Positions 42,301 to 50,222 are shown, counted from the stretch's first letter. The stretch is DNA of 51,092 nucleotides from DATMMS01 sp036824145 (GCA_036824145.1 DAITAT010000006.1:1-51092); one strand, 5' to 3'. Notes: generated by a model not told the origin, from the letters alone. Numbers and translations: made by a program.

Positions 42301-43893
42301 CAGCTGGCGCGCAACCATCGGGCGGTGGCGGTGCGGATCGCGGGAGAGGAGCGCTGGGTCGCCGTCGAGGACGCCGCCCGCTATCGCGACGCCCTGGGCG
42401 TCAGTCTCCCGGTTGGAATCCCGGAGATCTTTCTCGGCGCCACCACCGACGCCATCGAGGCGCTCCTGCTCCGCTGGGCAGCCACCCATGTGCCCTTCGT
42501 GCCCGCCGAGCCCGCCCGCCGATGGGGGCTCCCACCCCTCCTCGTCGACCGCCTACTGTCAGCCCTGACGGCGCGAGGAAGGCTCCTGAGCGGCGAGTTC
42601 CACCCCGGCGGCACCGGCCGCGAGTACTGCCATCCCGATGTGCTGGTGGCGCTGCGTCGTCGCTCCCTGGCAGCGCTCAGGAGCGAGATCGAGGCGGTCC
42701 CTGTAGCGGTCCTCGGTCGCTTTCTACCGGCATGGCATGGCGTCGGGGTCGAGGCTGGGGGGCTCGACCGCCTGGTCGAGGTTGTGCACCAGTTGCAGGG
42801 CTGCGCGCTGCCGCTATCGGTGATCGAGCGCGACATCCTGCCCGCCCGAGTCGCCGGCTACACCCCAGCACTGCTTGACCACTTGCTCAGCATCGGTGAG
42901 GTGGTCTGGGCTGGGCGCGGGGCGCTCGGCGTCAGCGACGGCCGGGTCGCCCTGTACCTGCGGACCGACGCGCCCCGGCTGCTGCCGGCTGCCGGCGAGC
43001 CGGTCGCCGGGGGTCTCCACGATGCCATCCGGGCCCACCTGGCCAGGCGCGGCGCGGCATTTTTCGCCGACCTCGCGCGCGCCGCCGGCGGCGTCGAAGC
43101 GCCGCTTGTCCTGGAAGCGCTCTGGGACCTTGTGTGGGCCGGCGAGCTCACCAATGACACCTTCCTGCCGCTGCGCAGCCGCGGGCCGATGCCGCGGAGG
43201 TCTGGCCGGCGACCCCTGATGCGGCTGGGCCCGCCGGGATCCGAGGGTCGCTGGTCACTGGTCGCCGACCTCGCGTCGGCTGAGGTTACTGTGACCGAGC
43301 GCGCCCATGGCCTCGCCGGTGCGCTGCTCCAGCGCCACGGCGTCCTGACCCGCGAAGCGACCCTGGCCGAGGGTGTACCGGGCGGCTTCGCGGCGCTGTA
43401 CCCGGTGCTTCGCGCGATGGAAGAGAGGGGCAAGATTCGTCGCGGCTATTTCGTCGAGGGCCTGGGCGCTTCGCAGTTCGCGCTGCCCGGCGCCGTTGAT
43501 CGGCTCCGCGGCCTGCGCGACAGCGAGTCGGCCCTGGTGGCGCTGGCGGCAACCGACCCCGCCAGCCCTTACGGCGTCTCGGCGGCCTGGCCGCCGTCAG
43601 CTGGACGAACGGCGCGCGTCGCCGGCGCCTACGTGGTCCTCGACGGCGGCGAGCTGCGCTTGTACCTCGAGCGCGGCGGGCGCTCGCTGCTGACCTTTGG
43701 TGGGGCCGATCGCCGCCACCTCGCTGCCATGGCTCGGGTGGCCACCCGTGCCGGCAAGGTCGAGGTCACCACCATCGACGGCGAGCCGGCGGCGGGCTCA
43801 TCGCTGGAGCCGGCGATGCGCGAGGTCGGGTTCGGCGTCTCGCCCCGCGGGCTGGTGATCTGGCCCGAGCGCCGCGGCAGCGCGACGGCTTAG
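39400..43893 (+). CDS. lhr: Large ATP-dependent helicase Lhr
   Basis: 1497 residues, within the range of bacterial Lhr. The superfamily 2 helicase core occupies about the first 450 residues. APTGSGKTLAAFLWCLDQL is motif I, YISPLKAL motif Ia, TTPESLFLML, VDEIHSMAATKRGAHLALSLERL motif II (DEIH), IGLSATQRPLEEV motif III, then IFVNSRRLAERLAARLNE and the motif V/VI segments VATSSLELGIDMGAVDLVIQVEAPTSVASGIQRIGRAGH. The long C-terminal part contains the winged-helix and Lhr-CTD region typical of the full-length form. Lhr unwinds RNA-DNA and DNA substrates and is linked to DNA repair. The downstream glycosylase gene is compatible with a repair grouping. It has no Shine-Dalgarno and a TAGACT hexamer six bases upstream. 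Confidence 0.95.
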   Translation: MPAILDLFSVPARDWFEGAFAAPTEVQVGGWAAVADGRHTLMCAPTGSGKTLAAFLWCLDQLGREPLPATGERCRVLYISPLKALTVDIERNLRAPLAGMRLQAERQGLPLPEINVAVRTGDTPQNERRQIERHPPDILITTPESLFLMLTSAAREVLRSVRWVIVDEIHSMAATKRGAHLALSLERLAALTAHEPQRIGLSATQRPLEEVGRFLGGVGRQVDLVDAGRGKTMEITVEVPVEDMADLERGPAGGGGVAEAEPGMPRRSIWPAIHPRLLELIRQHHSTIIFVNSRRLAERLAARLNELSAQESGHDLSTGPAPELVRAHHGSIAREQRTEIEEALKAGRLPALVATSSLELGIDMGAVDLVIQVEAPTSVASGIQRIGRAGHAVGEPSKGIIFPNHRGDLLEAAVVVERMLSGEIEETRVPRNPLDVLAQQLVAMCALDSWLVDDARALVRRAYPFSDLGDRIFDATLDMLAGRYPSDDFPELRPRIVWDRVEGRIRGRAGAQRLAVVSGGTIPDRGLYTVTLFDGIPGAQAGGDGIAREAGAAAGTVAPPGGRRPGRRVGELDEEMVYEMRPGQVFVLGATSWKIVDITPSQVLVLPAPGQPGTIAFWHGDSVGRPVEVGRALGKMTRELRAATPEAAIERLRTGPGLDARAAQNLLDYLSDQAASTGAVPDDRTIVVERFRDTLGDWRVCVLTPFGARVHAPWAIAVAARLQESTGLEVESMYTDEGFAIRLPDVEQPPTDNEFFIEPEDVRELVTNQLDGSALFASHFRENAARALLLPRRRPGQRTPLWQQRQRSHSLLQVASRHPDFPIILETYRECLSDVFDLDALTELMAQVRSREVRVVSVESERSSPFAASLLFDYIAQFVYEGDAPLGERRAQALALDRDLLAELLGAEEFRELLSPEVIAAIELELQWLHENRHPRDVDEAEDLLRRLGDLSVQEAAARGVPSEWLDQLARNHRAVAVRIAGEERWVAVEDAARYRDALGVSLPVGIPEIFLGATTDAIEALLLRWAATHVPFVPAEPARRWGLPPLLVDRLLSALTARGRLLSGEFHPGGTGREYCHPDVLVALRRRSLAALRSEIEAVPVAVLGRFLPAWHGVGVEAGGLDRLVEVVHQLQGCALPLSVIERDILPARVAGYTPALLDHLLSIGEVVWAGRGALGVSDGRVALYLRTDAPRLLPAAGEPVAGGLHDAIRAHLARRGAAFFADLARAAGGVEAPLVLEALWDLVWAGELTNDTFLPLRSRGPMPRRSGRRPLMRLGPPGSEGRWSLVADLASAEVTVTERAHGLAGALLQRHGVLTREATLAEGVPGGFAALYPVLRAMEERGKIRRGYFVEGLGASQFALPGAVDRLRGLRDSESALVALAATDPASPYGVSAAWPPSAGRTARVAGAYVVLDGGELRLYLERGGRSLLTFGGADRRHLAAMARVATRAGKVEVTTIDGEPAAGSSLEPAMREVGFGVSPRGLVIWPERRGSATA

Positions 43894-43918
43894 GCGCGGC
43901 CTGGTATTTGCCCTCGCG

Positions 43919-44404
43919 ATGACCGAGATCGAGGCACCACCTGAGGGAACCCGCGGAGCCGGCGGAATCATCGACCACCAGCTCACCTTCAAGATCCAGT
44001 ACCTCCTCCACGTGCCGGTCTACAGGCTGACCGGCGGGATAATCGGGCACCGTATCGGCAAGATCACCACGCTGCTGCTGACCACGACCGGAGCCAAATC
44101 CGGGCTTCCTCGGACCCTGGGTTTGAACTATCGCCGCGACGGCGACAACTTCGTCGTTGTGGCTTCCAAGGGTGGAGCCACCAAGCACCCGCTCTGGTTC
44201 AGGAACCTCCTCAAGACCCCCGAGTGCGAGGTGCAGGTGGGACGGCAAAAATTGCACTGTCGGGCCCGCATCGCCACCGCCGCCGAGCGTCCGCGACTCT
44301 GGGAGCTGATGACGGAGAACTACCCCGGCTACAACGGCTACCAGAAGGCAACCGACCGCGAGATCCCGCTGGTGATCCTGGAGCCGAACCTCACCTGGAC
44401 CTGA
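43919..44404 (+). CDS. F420-dependent (DDN family) nitroreductase-like protein
   Basis: 161 residues. LLLTTTGAKSGLPRTLGLNYRRDGDNFVVVASKGGATKHPLWFRNLLKTPECEVQVGRQKLHCRAR is the diagnostic core of the deazaflavin-dependent nitroreductase (DDN) family, including the F420-phosphate-contacting TTGAKSG and ASKGGATKHPLW segments. The late YPGYNGYQKATDREIPLVILEP contains the Tyr-rich substrate region. Members use reduced F420 to reduce quinones or nitro compounds at the membrane. It implies, but does not prove, that the organism makes F420. It starts 25 bases after lhr on the same strand and is followed closely by an AlkA-like gene. Confidence 0.9.
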   Translation: MTEIEAPPEGTRGAGGIIDHQLTFKIQYLLHVPVYRLTGGIIGHRIGKITTLLLTTTGAKSGLPRTLGLNYRRDGDNFVVVASKGGATKHPLWFRNLLKTPECEVQVGRQKLHCRARIATAAERPRLWELMTENYPGYNGYQKATDREIPLVILEPNLTWT

Positions 44405-44420
44405 CGGTACTGTTGCCGGC

Positions 44421-45086
44421 ATGTCTGTGGCCAGCTCTGAGGTGATCCCGGCGGAGGTCTTGAAGGCCACCCGCGCGATCGCCAATCGAGATCCATCGAT
44501 GGCTGCGTGCATCGAGATTGTCGGGCCCTGCCGGATCAGGGCCGGACAGGGCGACTACTTTGCGGCGCTGGTCCGCAGCATCGCCTACCAGCAGCTTGCT
44601 GGCCGCGCCGCGGCTGCCATCCACGGGAGGTTCGTTGAGGGCGTCGGCGGCACCGTCACCGCCGAGGCGGTGATGGCGACGCCCGACACGACCATTCGCG
44701 CCGCCGGCATGTCGGGCGCCAAGACGGCGTCCCTGCGCGACCTGGCTGCCAAGGTCCTCGACGGCACCGTGCCCCTTGAGGGCATCGAGGCGTACTCCGA
44801 CGACGAGATCGTCGAGCGGCTGGTCAAGGTTCGCGGCATCGGCCGCTGGACCGCCGAGATGTTCCTGCTCTTCGAGCTGCGCCGCCTCGACATCTGGCCG
44901 GTGGACGATTTCGCGGTGCGCAAGGGTTACGCGCGCATTCATGGCCTCGATGAGATGCCCAAACCAGGGGAGCTGGTGGCGCTGGGCGAGGTCTACCGGC
45001 CGTGGCGGAGCGTCGCCGCCTGGTACTGCTGGCGCGGGTCGGAGGCGACCATCCCGCCGGGGTCGCCGGAGCCTGAGCCTGGATAA
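44421..45086 (+). CDS. DNA-3-methyladenine glycosylase II-like HhH-GPD protein
   Basis: 221 residues. It is an HhH-GPD base-excision glycosylase: YFAALVRSIAYQQLAGRAAAAIHGRF is the first conserved helix, VKVRGIGRWTAEMFLLFELRRLDIWPVDDFAVRKG holds the helix-hairpin-helix and the catalytic Asp in WPVDDFAVRKG, and YRPWRSVAAWYCWR is the family end. It lacks the AlkA N-terminal domain and the Cys cluster of EndoIII, so it belongs to the short AlkA/MagIII-like group that removes alkylated purines. TACTGT lies seven bases before the ATG. It is on the same strand as lhr and the DDN gene, 16 bases from the latter. Confidence 0.88.
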   Translation: MSVASSEVIPAEVLKATRAIANRDPSMAACIEIVGPCRIRAGQGDYFAALVRSIAYQQLAGRAAAAIHGRFVEGVGGTVTAEAVMATPDTTIRAAGMSGAKTASLRDLAAKVLDGTVPLEGIEAYSDDEIVERLVKVRGIGRWTAEMFLLFELRRLDIWPVDDFAVRKGYARIHGLDEMPKPGELVALGEVYRPWRSVAAWYCWRGSEATIPPGSPEPEPG

Positions 45087-45102
45087 ACCTTGGGTAGGCT
45101 TT

Positions 45103-47076
45103 CTACCTCTTGTTGGGTGCCGTCGCCCGGCGGCGGGTCTTTGTCGGGCGCACCGCCATGCCCTCGCCGCCGCGGTTCCGAACCAGGCTGTTGTTGCGGC
45201 GGCGCTCGATGTTGATCGCCGCCGATATCAGGGCCAGGTGGCTGAAGGCCTGCGGGAAGTTCCCCAGCAGCGCCCCGGTGGTCGGGTCCACCTCCTCGGC
45301 GAACAGGCCCAGCGGCGAGCCGAAACCAAGGATCCTCTCGAAGCGGCGCTGCGACTGTTCGAGGTCGCCGGTGATGGCGAGCGCGTCGGCCAGCCAGAAG
45401 GCGCAGATGATGAAGGATCCCTCGGGGCCGCTCAGACCGTCGTCGGTCTCCTCGGTCCGGTAGCGGAAAACCAGCGGCCCCACGCTCAGCCCCGCGTCGA
45501 TGGCGTCGATGGTGCTCCGCAGGCGCCGGTCGGAGTTGGGCAGGAAGCCCAGCTGAACCAGCCGCAGCGCCGACGCGTCCAGCTCGTCGGAGCCGAACGC
45601 CTGGGTGAAGCTCTCCAGGCGTCGCGAGAAGCCGTGCTCCAGCACCGCCGCGTGGACGTGGGCGTGGTTCTTCTCCCAGAGCGCCTTGTCGTGGGGGAGC
45701 CCGAAGCGGCGGGCGAGCCGCAGGCCGCGGTCGATCGCGGTCCAGCACATCGCTTTGCTGTAGGTGAAGTTGAGGTACTCACCGCGCACCTCCCACAGCC
45801 CCGCGTCGCGCTCCTCCCAGCGCAGGCAGGCGAAGTCGACCATCTTCCGCAGCTCGGGCCAGAAGGCCCGGGAGATCTTGCCGCCGTTGAGGGCCCAGAT
45901 GAAGACGGTGTCCAGGAGCTCGCCGAAGATGTCCAGCTGCACCTGGTCCTCGGCGCCGTTTCCGATCCTCACTGGCGCCGAGCGCCGGTAGCCCTCGAGG
46001 TGTTTCAGCTCCTCCTCGTTGCCCCCGGACTTGCCGTCGAGGTTGTAGAGGATCTTGAGGCCGCTGTCGATGGTGAGGTGGCTGAGCCACTCCATGAAGT
46101 CGGTGGCCTCTTCCCTGAAGCCGAGCTGGAACAGCGCGTAGAGGGTGAAGCTGGCGTCGCGCAGCCAGGTGAACCGGTAGTCCCAATTCCGCTCGCCGCC
46201 GATCCACTCGGGGAGGCTCGTGGTGGGCGCCGCGACGATGGCCCCGGTGGGAGCGTATGTGAGCAGCTTCAGGGCCAGCGCCGAACGCTCGACGTGCGCC
46301 TGGTAGGGGCCTCCGTAGGTGCACTGCTTGAGCCAGTTCCACCAGTACTCCTGCGTGGTCCGATGGAGGATGCGGGCCTTCTCGACATCCCCCAGGGGGC
46401 TGATGCACGTCCCCTGGCGGGTCACGGCCAGTCCGAAGGCCACGGTCTCGCCGGGCAGGACGGTGAACTCCTGGATCGCGCCGCGCAGAGGGATGGTGCC
46501 ACTGATGCACCAGTGGTGTTTCTCCGAGTCGCCGTGGAGGCGCTCGCCCTCAGCTCTCATCGGGCTGGACCGGCGGCCGTAGTCGGGACGCGGGTCGACG
46601 CGCATCCGCATCCGGCTCTTGCCGGAAAGGCCGGTGACCATGCGCACGATCCGGGGATGTCGGTGGGGGTGCGCGTGCTGTTTCACGTCGTGGGCATCGA
46701 CAGGCATGAAATCGACCACCTGCACCAGCCCCTGGTCGGTCTGGAAGATGGTGCGCAGGATGTTGGTCTTGCCGGTGTACTCCTGGCGACAGGAGTGAGG
46801 TCCCACCGGGCAGATCTGCCAGAAGCCGCCCTGCCGATCGTCCAGCAGGCGCCCGAAGAGACTGGGACTGTCGAAGCGGGGCAGGCAGCACCAGTCGATG
46901 CTGCCGTCGAGGCCGACGAGTGCGACCGAGCGACAGTCGCCGATGATGCCGTAATCGCCGATGGGGAGGTAGCCATCTTCGCGCAGCAACCAGCTCGGCA
47001 CCTTGCCGCCACGCGGCGGGTGCTTGGGGGATTGCATCGGCCGGGGCCGCGGGGGCTTTGCCTTCGCCTTGTCCAC
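45103..47076 (-). CDS. Glycoside hydrolase family 15 protein (glucoamylase/trehalase-like)
   Basis: 657 residues without signal peptide, so cytoplasmic. The N-terminal beta-domain opens with YLPIGDYGIIGDCRSVALVGLDGSIDWCCLPRFDSPSLFGRLLD. The catalytic (alpha/alpha)6 barrel shows GGERNWDYRFTWLRDASFTLYALFQLGFREEA and ends with GLFAEEVDPTTGALLGNFPQAFSHLALISAA, which carries the catalytic base Glu. GH15 members of this cytosolic type include mycobacterial trehalase and various glucan hydrolases; trehalose or maltodextrin is the likely substrate. The GTG at 47076 is fixed by AGGAGG seven bases upstream; the open frame extends far beyond without support. The C-terminus is a basic tail. It is divergent from the macrodomain gene. 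Confidence 0.9.
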   Translation of the reverse strand: MDKAKAKPPRPRPMQSPKHPPRGGKVPSWLLREDGYLPIGDYGIIGDCRSVALVGLDGSIDWCCLPRFDSPSLFGRLLDDRQGGFWQICPVGPHSCRQEYTGKTNILRTIFQTDQGLVQVVDFMPVDAHDVKQHAHPHRHPRIVRMVTGLSGKSRMRMRVDPRPDYGRRSSPMRAEGERLHGDSEKHHWCISGTIPLRGAIQEFTVLPGETVAFGLAVTRQGTCISPLGDVEKARILHRTTQEYWWNWLKQCTYGGPYQAHVERSALALKLLTYAPTGAIVAAPTTSLPEWIGGERNWDYRFTWLRDASFTLYALFQLGFREEATDFMEWLSHLTIDSGLKILYNLDGKSGGNEEELKHLEGYRRSAPVRIGNGAEDQVQLDIFGELLDTVFIWALNGGKISRAFWPELRKMVDFACLRWEERDAGLWEVRGEYLNFTYSKAMCWTAIDRGLRLARRFGLPHDKALWEKNHAHVHAAVLEHGFSRRLESFTQAFGSDELDASALRLVQLGFLPNSDRRLRSTIDAIDAGLSVGPLVFRYRTEETDDGLSGPEGSFIICAFWLADALAITGDLEQSQRRFERILGFGSPLGLFAEEVDPTTGALLGNFPQAFSHLALISAAINIERRRNNSLVRNRGGEGMAVRPTKTRRRATAPNKR

Positions 47077-47160
47077 GCTGCGTCCTCCTACGTCTTCGTG
47101 AATTCGACCCGTTGGAGGTCGGCAGACGCTTGGCCGATCGCCTCGCCACAATATTGCGTC

Positions 47161-47715
47161 ATGAGGGAGCGCACCCTGCCCGGTGGGTTGGTGAGGGTCG
47201 TCCGCGGCGACATCACCAATCTTGCCGTCGACGCGATCGTCAACGCGGCCAACGCCCAACTTGCCGGGGGCGGCGGCGTTGACGGCGCCATCCACCGAGC
47301 CGGCGGGCCCGAGATCATGGCGGAAACCGCGCGGCTCTACCCCCAGGGTTGCCCCACCGGCGGGGCTGTAAGCACCGGCGCCGGGAGGCTGCCGGCGAAG
47401 TGGGTCATCCACGCCGTCGGTCCGCGCTGGCATGGCGGCACCGAAGGTGAGGACGAGCAGCTGGCCTCGGCGTGGCGTTCCGCGCTCGACGAGGCGATCG
47501 CCCACGATGCGGCGACGGTGGCGTTTCCATCGTTGGCCACCGGCATCTACGGCTTCCCAATTGATCGAGCCGCAGCGCTGGCGATGGCCGAGGTGCGCGC
47601 GGCCCTCGAGGGTCTCCCCGTAGGGCGCTCGATGGAGGTCGTGGTGTGCGCCTTCTCGGACGCCGATGCGGCCGTGTACGAGGCGAAGCTGCAACAACTG
47701 GAGCTGCCGGAATGA
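47161..47715 (+). CDS. Macrodomain protein (ADP-ribose-binding, YmdB/MacroD-like)
   Basis: 184 residues, a single macrodomain. VVRGDITNLAVDAIVNAANAQLAGGGGVDGAIHRAGGPEI contains the GDIT and NAAN...GGGVDGAIH ADP-ribose-binding loops. TGAGRLPAKWVIHAVGPRW and FPSLATGIYGFPIDRAA complete the family pattern. Such enzymes release ADP-ribose from proteins, tRNA-derived or O-acetyl-ADP-ribose substrates. No ADP-ribosyltransferase toxin is visible beside it. No Shine-Dalgarno precedes the ATG; an A/T-rich CAATAT lies six bases upstream, so a leaderless mRNA is possible. It converges with the cyclophilin gene. Confidence 0.9.
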   Translation: MRERTLPGGLVRVVRGDITNLAVDAIVNAANAQLAGGGGVDGAIHRAGGPEIMAETARLYPQGCPTGGAVSTGAGRLPAKWVIHAVGPRWHGGTEGEDEQLASAWRSALDEAIAHDAATVAFPSLATGIYGFPIDRAAALAMAEVRAALEGLPVGRSMEVVVCAFSDADAAVYEAKLQQLELPE

Positions 47716-47758
47716 GCGGCTGGCCTGGTCCCGACGCCGCCGGGCGGGGCCTTATCGG

Positions 47759-48205
47759 CTAGGCGTCGCGCTCCTCGACGGTCAGCTTGTCCATGGTGTC
47801 GCCCTGGCGCAGCTGCTTGACCACGTCAAGGCCGTCCACCACGTAGCCGAAGAGGTTGTAGCTGGGGGCCAGCTTCTGGCAGTCGGCGTTGCAGATGAAG
47901 AACTGGCTGCCGTTGGTGTTGGGGCCCGAGTTGGCCATCGCCACGGCGCCCTCTCGATAGCTGCCCTGGACGGGTTCGTCCTCGAACTTGTAGCCCGGAC
48001 CGCCGCTGCCGGTGCCGGTGGGGTCGCCGCCCTGGATGACGAAGTCGGCGACGTAGCGGTGGAAGGTGAGGCCGTCGTAGTACCCCTGCCTGGCGAGGGC
48101 GACGAAGTTGTTGACGGTAATCGGCGCCATTGACGGCATCAGGTCCATGACCACCGGTCCCTTGTTGGTATCGACGGTGACCCGGTAGGTCTTCGACTGG
48201 TCGAT
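47759..48205 (-). CDS. Cyclophilin-type peptidyl-prolyl isomerase, 5' end lost in gap
   Basis: 149 residues remain. YRVTVDTNKGPVVMDLMPSMAPITVNNFVALARQGYYDGLTFHRYVADFVIQGGDPTGTGSGGPGYKFEDEP is the catalytic half, with the FHR active-site Arg and the QGGDPTGTG loop. ANSGPNTNGSQFFICNADCQKLAPSYNLFGYV is the substrate-binding half. It catalyses cis-trans isomerisation of Xaa-Pro bonds. The frame is open into the gap with IDQSKTYR before the fold. Many relatives in Gram-positive and Chloroflexi-like bacteria carry a membrane anchor or lipobox there, so location cannot be decided. Confidence 0.9.
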   Translation of the reverse strand: MDQSKTYRVTVDTNKGPVVMDLMPSMAPITVNNFVALARQGYYDGLTFHRYVADFVIQGGDPTGTGSGGPGYKFEDEPVQGSYREGAVAMANSGPNTNGSQFFICNADCQKLAPSYNLFGYVVDGLDVVKQLRQGDTMDKLTVEERDA

Positions 48206-48305
48206 NNNNNNNNNNNNNNNNNNNNNNNNNNNNNNNNNNNNNNNNNNNNNNNNNNNNNNNNNNNNNNNNNNNNNNNNNNNNNNNNNNNNNNNNNNNNNNN
48301 NNNNN
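48206..48305. other. Assembly gap (100 N)
   Basis: Exactly 100 N between the 5' end of the cyclophilin gene and the 3' end of folE. The true length is unknown, and it removes the cyclophilin N-terminus. Confidence 0.95.
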
Positions 48306-48313
48306 CGCGCCGG

Positions 48314-48895
48314 TCAACCGGCGTCGCTGCGAATCAAGTTGAGGAACTCGGCCCGGGTGCGGGCGTCCTTTTTGAAGAGGCCCTTCATGCAGCTGGTGGC
48401 AGCCAGGCTGCCCTGCTTCTGCACCCCGCGCATCATCATGCAGAGGTGGTGGGCCTCCATGACCACGCCCACGCCCTTGGGTTTGACGGCATCGTCGATG
48501 GCTTCGGCGATCTGCATTGTGAGCCGCTCCTGGACCTGCAGCCGCCGGCTGAAGATGTCGACGACGCGGCCCAGCTTGCTGAGGCCGACGATACGCCCGG
48601 ATGGCACGTAGGCGACGTGGCAGCGGCCGTAGAACGGCAGCAGGTGGTGCTCGCAGAGACTGTAGAACTCCATGTCTTTGACCACCACCATCTCATCGGC
48701 GTCCGACTCAAAGAGCGCGGCATGGAGCATCGCGTTGGGGTCCTCGTCCTCGCCGTTGGTCAGGAACCGGAGCGACTCGGCGACCCGGTGCGGGGTGTCC
48801 AGCAGCGCCTCGCGGTCGGGATCCTCGCCGATGCCCTCGAGCAACCGGCGAACGGCATCCTCGGCGGAATCAGCCTGCGGGCGCGGGTGTCTCAT
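48314..48895 (-). CDS. folE: GTP cyclohydrolase I FolE
   Basis: 193 residues, full length. It converts GTP to 7,8-dihydroneopterin triphosphate, the first step of folate (and queuosine-type) synthesis. DTPHRVAESLRFL, FYSLCEHHLLPFYGRCHVAYVPSGRIVGLSKLGRVVDIFSRRLQVQERLTMQIAEAI and VVMEAHHLCMMMRGVQKQGS hold the Zn ligands (Cys and His of SLCEHH, Cys of HLCMMMRG) and the catalytic His. The ATG at 48895 overlaps the 3' end of the flippase gene by 26 bases. TAGCAT lies exactly six bases upstream inside that gene, so folE may have its own leaderless promoter. Confidence 0.95.
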   Translation of the reverse strand: MRHPRPQADSAEDAVRRLLEGIGEDPDREALLDTPHRVAESLRFLTNGEDEDPNAMLHAALFESDADEMVVVKDMEFYSLCEHHLLPFYGRCHVAYVPSGRIVGLSKLGRVVDIFSRRLQVQERLTMQIAEAIDDAVKPKGVGVVMEAHHLCMMMRGVQKQGSLAATSCMKGLFKKDARTRAEFLNLIRSDAG

Positions 48896-50222
48896 CGGTC
48901 GATGCTAGCCGCTCGGCCGCGCGCTCCGGGCGATGGGGGCGCTCCAGCAGGTAGATCCCCGCCAGAGCCAGTGCCATCAGGTCGATGGACACCGTGACCG
49001 AGCTGGTGAACTGGCCGAGGTCGGCGTGGCGCAGCTTGAGCAGGACGGCGAAGGCGACGGCGCCGAGAGCGATCCCCCACACGAAACGGCGTTTGTGGCT
49101 GGCAACGAAGTAATAGACCAGGATGTTGGCGATTGCCAACCCCAGCATCGCCAGTGAAAAGAGGCCGAGATGGGACGCGATCGCGTTGTACTCGGGCTTC
49201 CGAAGCAGGAAATGGACGATCTGGCCGGGAATGAGGAAGTACGCCGCCACCACCACGCCGCCGGCGGCGGCGACCAGGGCCAGGGAGAGGTTCACGGTAC
49301 GGTGGGCGCGCCGGCCCTCCGCGTGGATCGCCGCCACCCTCGGGAACATCACCACCGAGATGCTGATGGTGCCAAAGAAGATGATCTTCCCGAGCAGGGA
49401 CATCGCCGAATAGAGGCCCGCGTCCTGGTTGCTCAGGAAGTGCTTGGCGAGGAGCACATCGAAGTTGTAAAAGAGGGTGATCGCGGTGATGCCGGCACTG
49501 GCTCCCAGCGCCCCGCGGAGCAAGGGCCAGATCGGCAATCGCTCGTGGTGGCCGGCTGGCGGCAGGTCCCGCAGGCTGAGGGCAGCCAGCAGGTTGCAGA
49601 GCACCAGGGCCAGGTTGATGGCCACCATCGCGCCCACCGCCCGGAGCCGGAAGGCGAGCAGCAGCGGCAGGAATCCCAAGGTGGTCATGCCATAGAGGAA
49701 GAAGTTGCCAGACAGCCAGACGAAGCGCTCCTCGCCCTGGACGACGCCTCGGCCAACACCCACCAGCAAGGACAGCGGCACTGCCGCCGACAGAATGACA
49801 AGGGGGCCATAGCCGGGGAGGTTGAGGAACGACTTGATAAAGGGCATCAGGAGCAGGAACGCGATCATCCCCGCGAAACCGACCACGCTGGTGTACATGA
49901 CCAGGTCGCGGTAACCGCGGTTCACCCGCGACTGGTCGCCCTTGGCGGCGAGCGGCGCCGTGTATCGGGCCGCCACCGCCATCACCACGAACAGCGGGAT
50001 CTGGATCAGGTAGAAGAGCGAGATCAGAGGCGCCACCTCCGCGAAGCCGTTGGCGCCCAGCGCGTTGGCCAGTAACCCCTGGAAGGCGAAGCCCGCCAGA
50101 CCGGCGAAGAAGTTGCCCCCGAAATAGATGAAGTTGTTGAGGGCGAACGGGGTGCGCAGCAACGCGGGCAACCGGCTGAGGAGTCGGCTGCCGGCGAGCC
50201 GCTCGATGGCGGGCTCGGGCAT
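48870..50222 (-). CDS. Flippase-like (MATE/MOP, oligosaccharide flippase) membrane protein
   Basis: A 450-residue protein with about 12-14 hydrophobic helices. LNNFIYFGGNFFAGLAGFAFQGLLANALGANGFAEVAPLISLFYLIQIPLFVVMAVAARY is the typical first-helix segment of Wzx/RfbX-type flippases of the MOP superfamily. FNFDVLLAKHFLSNQDAGLYSAMSLLGKIIFFGTISISVVMFPRVAA is the second-half hallmark seen in polysaccharide flippases. It probably flips a lipid-linked glycan, but no glycosyltransferases are adjacent. The ATG at 50222 follows a GGCGGGAA stretch; the frame is open 56 codons further upstream without a ribosome site. It is divergent from the PIG-L deacetylase gene, a possible glycoconjugate partner. 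Confidence 0.8.
   Translation of the reverse strand: MPEPAIERLAGSRLLSRLPALLRTPFALNNFIYFGGNFFAGLAGFAFQGLLANALGANGFAEVAPLISLFYLIQIPLFVVMAVAARYTAPLAAKGDQSRVNRGYRDLVMYTSVVGFAGMIAFLLLMPFIKSFLNLPGYGPLVILSAAVPLSLLVGVGRGVVQGEERFVWLSGNFFLYGMTTLGFLPLLLAFRLRAVGAMVAINLALVLCNLLAALSLRDLPPAGHHERLPIWPLLRGALGASAGITAITLFYNFDVLLAKHFLSNQDAGLYSAMSLLGKIIFFGTISISVVMFPRVAAIHAEGRRAHRTVNLSLALVAAAGGVVVAAYFLIPGQIVHFLLRKPEYNAIASHLGLFSLAMLGLAIANILVYYFVASHKRRFVWGIALGAVAFAVLLKLRHADLGQFTSSVTVSIDLMALALAGIYLLERPHRPERAAERLASTDETPAPAG
48902..48907 (-). promoter_or_regulatory. Putative -10 hexamer, internal leaderless promoter of folE
   Basis: TAGCAT on the minus strand is six bases from the folE ATG and lies within the last codons of the flippase gene. 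Confidence 0.3.

Noticed and set aside
44776..47160. A long plus-strand frame reading through the GH15 gene into the macrodomain gene, suggesting a 979-residue fusion
   Set aside because: The part before 47161 is antisense to the GH15 gene and low-complexity; the macrodomain fold is complete from the ATG at 47161.
47077..47697. Upstream extension of the GH15 frame by 207 residues
   Set aside because: It is antisense to the macrodomain gene, and the AGGAGG site before GTG 47076 fixes the start.
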